Positions 32,492-33,984 of a stretch of DNA of 33,984 bases are shown here, piece by piece. The stretch is from assembly GCA_027314665.1 (NCBI GenBank), contig DAHVAK010000150.1, forward strand, positions 1 to 33,984, given 5' to 3'. The stretch is from Spirochaetales bacterium. Its GTDB lineage: Bacteria > Spirochaetota > Spirochaetia > DAHUYW01. Numbering within the stretch: position 1 is the stretch's first letter; each line of letters starts with the position of its first letter. A model generated the notes under the pieces. That model was not told where the DNA came from. It ran no database searches and saw nothing but the letters and a program-made list of their open reading frames with translations. The position numbers were made by a program, and so were the translations under genes.

Positions 32492-33427
32492 TCACCTCGC
32501 GCGCGGCGGCCGCTCGCCGACCTCCACCGCGAGCTCCTCGCGCCTCCCGCTTCGAATGAGGGTCACCGCGAGGCGCCTGCCCACGCTCCCCTCGCTGAGG
32601 CCAGCCTGAAGCTCCTCCGGATCCTGTACCATCCGTCCGTCGATCGCAATGACGATATCCCCGAGAGTGAGGCCCGATCGTTCGGCGGCCTCGCCCTCCT
32701 CGGTCCCGACGATCATGATTCCGCGCTCGTTGTCGATTTCCAGCCCCTTGCGCAGCGGCTGAGGGATGCGCGCCGGGTAGAGGGCGACTCCCAGGTAGCC
32801 GCGTCGCACGTGCCCGCTTTCGGCGAGCTCCCTTGCCACTCTGTTCACGGTTGCGACCGGAATCGTGACCCCCGATTGACGGCTCAAGGCGGCGCTGTTC
32901 ACCCCGAGAACTCGCCCCTCGGAGTCGAGAAGCGGACCGCCCGAAAAGCCCGGATAGAGCGAGAGGTCGAGCAGGATGTACTGCTCGATGCGCCCGCCGC
33001 GATGGGTATGCCACTCGGATCCCACGCCGCCGATCGTGCCGAGCGTTGAGCGAAGCCCGTGCTCACTGTTCCGCCCGACCGAGAGGACGAGCTGTCCGGC
33101 TTTGACCTCAACGCCTTCCGCCGCGGGAGCCGAGCGGCGCTTCCCGGTCTGCACCGCGACCACCGCAAGGTCCGTTCCCGGATCGCGCCCGGCGACCTCC
33201 GCCGGCTGCACGCTCCCGTCGGCGAACCGGACGCTGAGTCCCTCTTCCCGCGCCAGGGTGTGGTGCGCGGCCACCACCATGCCTTCAGACCAAATCACGC
33301 CGGTGGTGGGAAGGCCCGGGCGCGCATCTATTGAGACGATCCAGGGGTCGGCCTGCTCGACTGCCGCCGCAATCTCACGCGAGAGCTGCCCGAAGATCCC
33401 GCCATCCCCTTCCGTTTTCCCTGCCAT
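32492..33427 (-). CDS. S1C (HtrA-like) trypsin-fold protease with PDZ domain, no signal peptide
   Basis: A 311-residue HtrA/DegP-type serine protease. The triad is visible: His55 in VVAAHHTL, Asp86 in GTDLAVV and Ser162 in PGFSGGPLL. The PDZ domain covers about 210-300 (RRGYLGVALYP, LGDIVIAIDGRMVQDPEEL). Unlike usual HtrA proteins, it starts MAGKTEGDGG with no signal peptide or membrane anchor, so it is predicted to be cytoplasmic. Three ATG codons (33436, 33433, 33427) follow GGAGG; 33427 is preferred for its 9-base spacing. It is the first gene of an operon with the degenerate response regulator; a role in intracellular quality control or regulated proteolysis is plausible. Confidence 0.9.
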   Translation of the reverse strand: MAGKTEGDGGIFGQLSREIAAAVEQADPWIVSIDARPGLPTTGVIWSEGMVVAAHHTLAREEGLSVRFADGSVQPAEVAGRDPGTDLAVVAVQTGKRRSAPAAEGVEVKAGQLVLSVGRNSEHGLRSTLGTIGGVGSEWHTHRGGRIEQYILLDLSLYPGFSGGPLLDSEGRVLGVNSAALSRQSGVTIPVATVNRVARELAESGHVRRGYLGVALYPARIPQPLRKGLEIDNERGIMIVGTEEGEAAERSGLTLGDIVIAIDGRMVQDPEELQAGLSEGSVGRRLAVTLIRSGRREELAVEVGERPPRAR

Positions 33428-33530
33428 CTGCATCATCCTCCATTCTCTGCCTAAGGTACTCGGGGAAGCTCGGCTCGGCATCCGCCGATTGGCCAGGTAG
33501 GGAAGCGTTGGAGGCTGCACAGGCGGAATC

Positions 33531-33557
33531 TTGACAAACCCCGCGAAATGATACAGA
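33531..33557 (+). promoter_or_regulatory. Promoter of the tRNA cluster
   Basis: A perfect TTGACA (33531-33536), a 15-base spacer and extended -10 TGATACAGA (TACAGA at 33552-33557), about 24 bases before tRNA-His. No gene lies between. Confidence 0.5.
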
Positions 33558-33580
33558 TTGTTCGGGCCAAAAAAAACAGT

Positions 33581-33654
33581 GGTGGGTATAGTTCAATTGG
33601 TAGAATGCCAGACTGTGGATCTGGTTGTTGCGGGTTCAAGTCCCGTTACCCACC
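33581..33654 (+). tRNA. tRNA-His (GTG)
   Basis: Cloverleaf with acceptor GTGGGTA/TACCCAC, anticodon loop CTGTGGA (anticodon GTG), T-loop GGTTCAAGTCC. G at 33581 before the acceptor pairs with C at 33654, the G-1:C73 identity element of tRNA-His. CCA is not encoded. Confidence 0.95.
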
Positions 33655-33660
33655 CGGCAG

Positions 33661-33684
33661 GCAACTGGCAAATGCCGGCAAGTT

Positions 33685-33686
<2 letters not shown>
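33661..33686 (+). other. Inverted repeat between tRNA-His and tRNA-Arg
   Basis: GCAACT (33661-33666) pairs with AGTTGC (33681-33686) around an inner GGC-AAAT-GCC stem. The right arm includes the first two bases of tRNA-Arg, so the hairpin may guide precursor processing rather than terminate transcription; there is no T-tract. Confidence 0.4.
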
Positions 33687-33758
<72 letters not shown>

Positions 33759-33766
33759 GTAGAAGC

Positions 33767-33839
33767 GGGCCGTTAGCTCAGCTGGTAGAGCAGCAGACTC
33801 TTAATCTGCGGGTCGAAGGTTCGATCCCTTCACGGCTCA
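33767..33839 (+). tRNA. tRNA-Lys (CTT)
   Basis: Acceptor GGGCCGT/ACGGCTC, anticodon loop CTCTTAA (anticodon CTT), T-arm GAAGGTTCGATCCCTTC, discriminator A. It lies eight bases after tRNA-Arg. CCA not encoded. Confidence 0.95.
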
Positions 33840-33898
33840 TCCAAACGACAGACAGCAAGAGGGAATTGACTACCGGAGGGGTTAGCGGGTATACTTTT

Positions 33899-33980
33899 GC
33901 GAGAGTGGTGAAATTGGCAGACACGCCAGACTTAGGATCTGGTGCCTTCGGGCGTAAGGGTTCAAGTCCCTTCTCTCGCA
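33899..33980 (+). tRNA. tRNA-Leu (TAG)
   Basis: Class II tRNA with a long variable arm (TGCCTTCGGGCGT), acceptor GCGAGAG/CTCTCGC, anticodon loop CTTAGGA (anticodon TAG), T-arm AAGGGTTCAAGTCCCTT, discriminator A. Complete just before the window end. Confidence 0.95.
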
Positions 33981-33984
33981 CTGC

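Noticed and set aside
33866-33895. TTGACT-18-TATACT just before tRNA-Leu
   Set aside because: The -10 box ends only three bases before the mature tRNA 5' end, so a normal start would fall inside the tRNA. The consensus match is probably chance or a relic.
33778-33981. Minus-strand open frame beginning MREKGLEPLRPKAPDPKSG
   Set aside because: It is antisense to the tRNA-Lys and tRNA-Leu genes; such frames over tRNAs are well-known false genes.

Overview
This window is GC-rich bacterial chromosome. It carries a complete V/A-type ATPase operon in the order H-C-I-K-F-E-A-B-D, a long RarA protein with an extra C-terminal domain, a pyruvoyl arginine decarboxylase and a tRNA cluster. The ATPase gene order (I-K-F-E-A-B-D core) and the enlarged RarA suggest a free-living, high-GC member of the Spirochaetota. 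That is an inference from gene content and memory of treponemal operons; no 16S rRNA or other phylogenetic marker is present to settle it.

Layout. Bases 1-3.2 kb (minus strand): truncated globin, D-2-hydroxyacid dehydrogenase, pyruvoyl-dependent arginine decarboxylase and agmatinase. The last two form an arginine to agmatine to putrescine module. 3.3-6.7 kb: a DedA membrane protein (+), an alanyl-tRNA editing protein (-) and a ferritin-like/VIT1 fusion iron transporter (+). 6.9-8.4 kb: a decaying pair, an SDR oxidoreductase with two frameshifts and a divergent MmyB-type regulator that has lost its DNA-binding half. 8.4-10.6 kb (minus): ilvBN, preceded by a previously unflagged branched-chain leader peptide and an intrinsic terminator, a textbook attenuator. 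10.6-11.6 kb: aldo/keto reductase, divergent from the ATPase operon.

11.7-20.6 kb: the nine-gene V/A-ATPase operon, followed closely by a universal stress protein. A PTS EIIA-2 domain protein has its own promoter. 21.8-23.6 kb: a TrmB-type sugar-responsive regulator and type I GAPDH, probably one operon. A perfect 19-bp inverted repeat covers the -10 box and start codon of the regulator.

23.7-27.5 kb (minus): an accessory island that looks less GC-rich than its surroundings. It holds AHSA1/SRPBCC, ArsR, a cupin fragment, an AraC regulator, a VOC remnant, a broken SMP-30 gene and a DHFR-family gene whose SD-matched start codon is ACG. Several members are visibly decaying. 27.8-30.1 kb: RarA fused to a methyltransferase-like domain. 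30.3-31.0 kb: an exported protein of unknown function. 31.0-33.4 kb (minus): an S1C/PDZ protease without a signal peptide and a LuxR-type regulator with a degenerate receiver form one operon, followed by a methyltransferase. 33.5-34.0 kb: tRNA-His, -Arg, -Lys and -Leu.

Two themes recur. First, three transcripts (ilv leader, alaX, rarA) have a -10 box 6-7 nt before an ATG with no Shine-Dalgarno, suggesting leaderless translation beside otherwise SD-led genes. Second, gene decay is concentrated in the two accessory loci. All promoter, operator and start-site statements are read by eye and are predictions.
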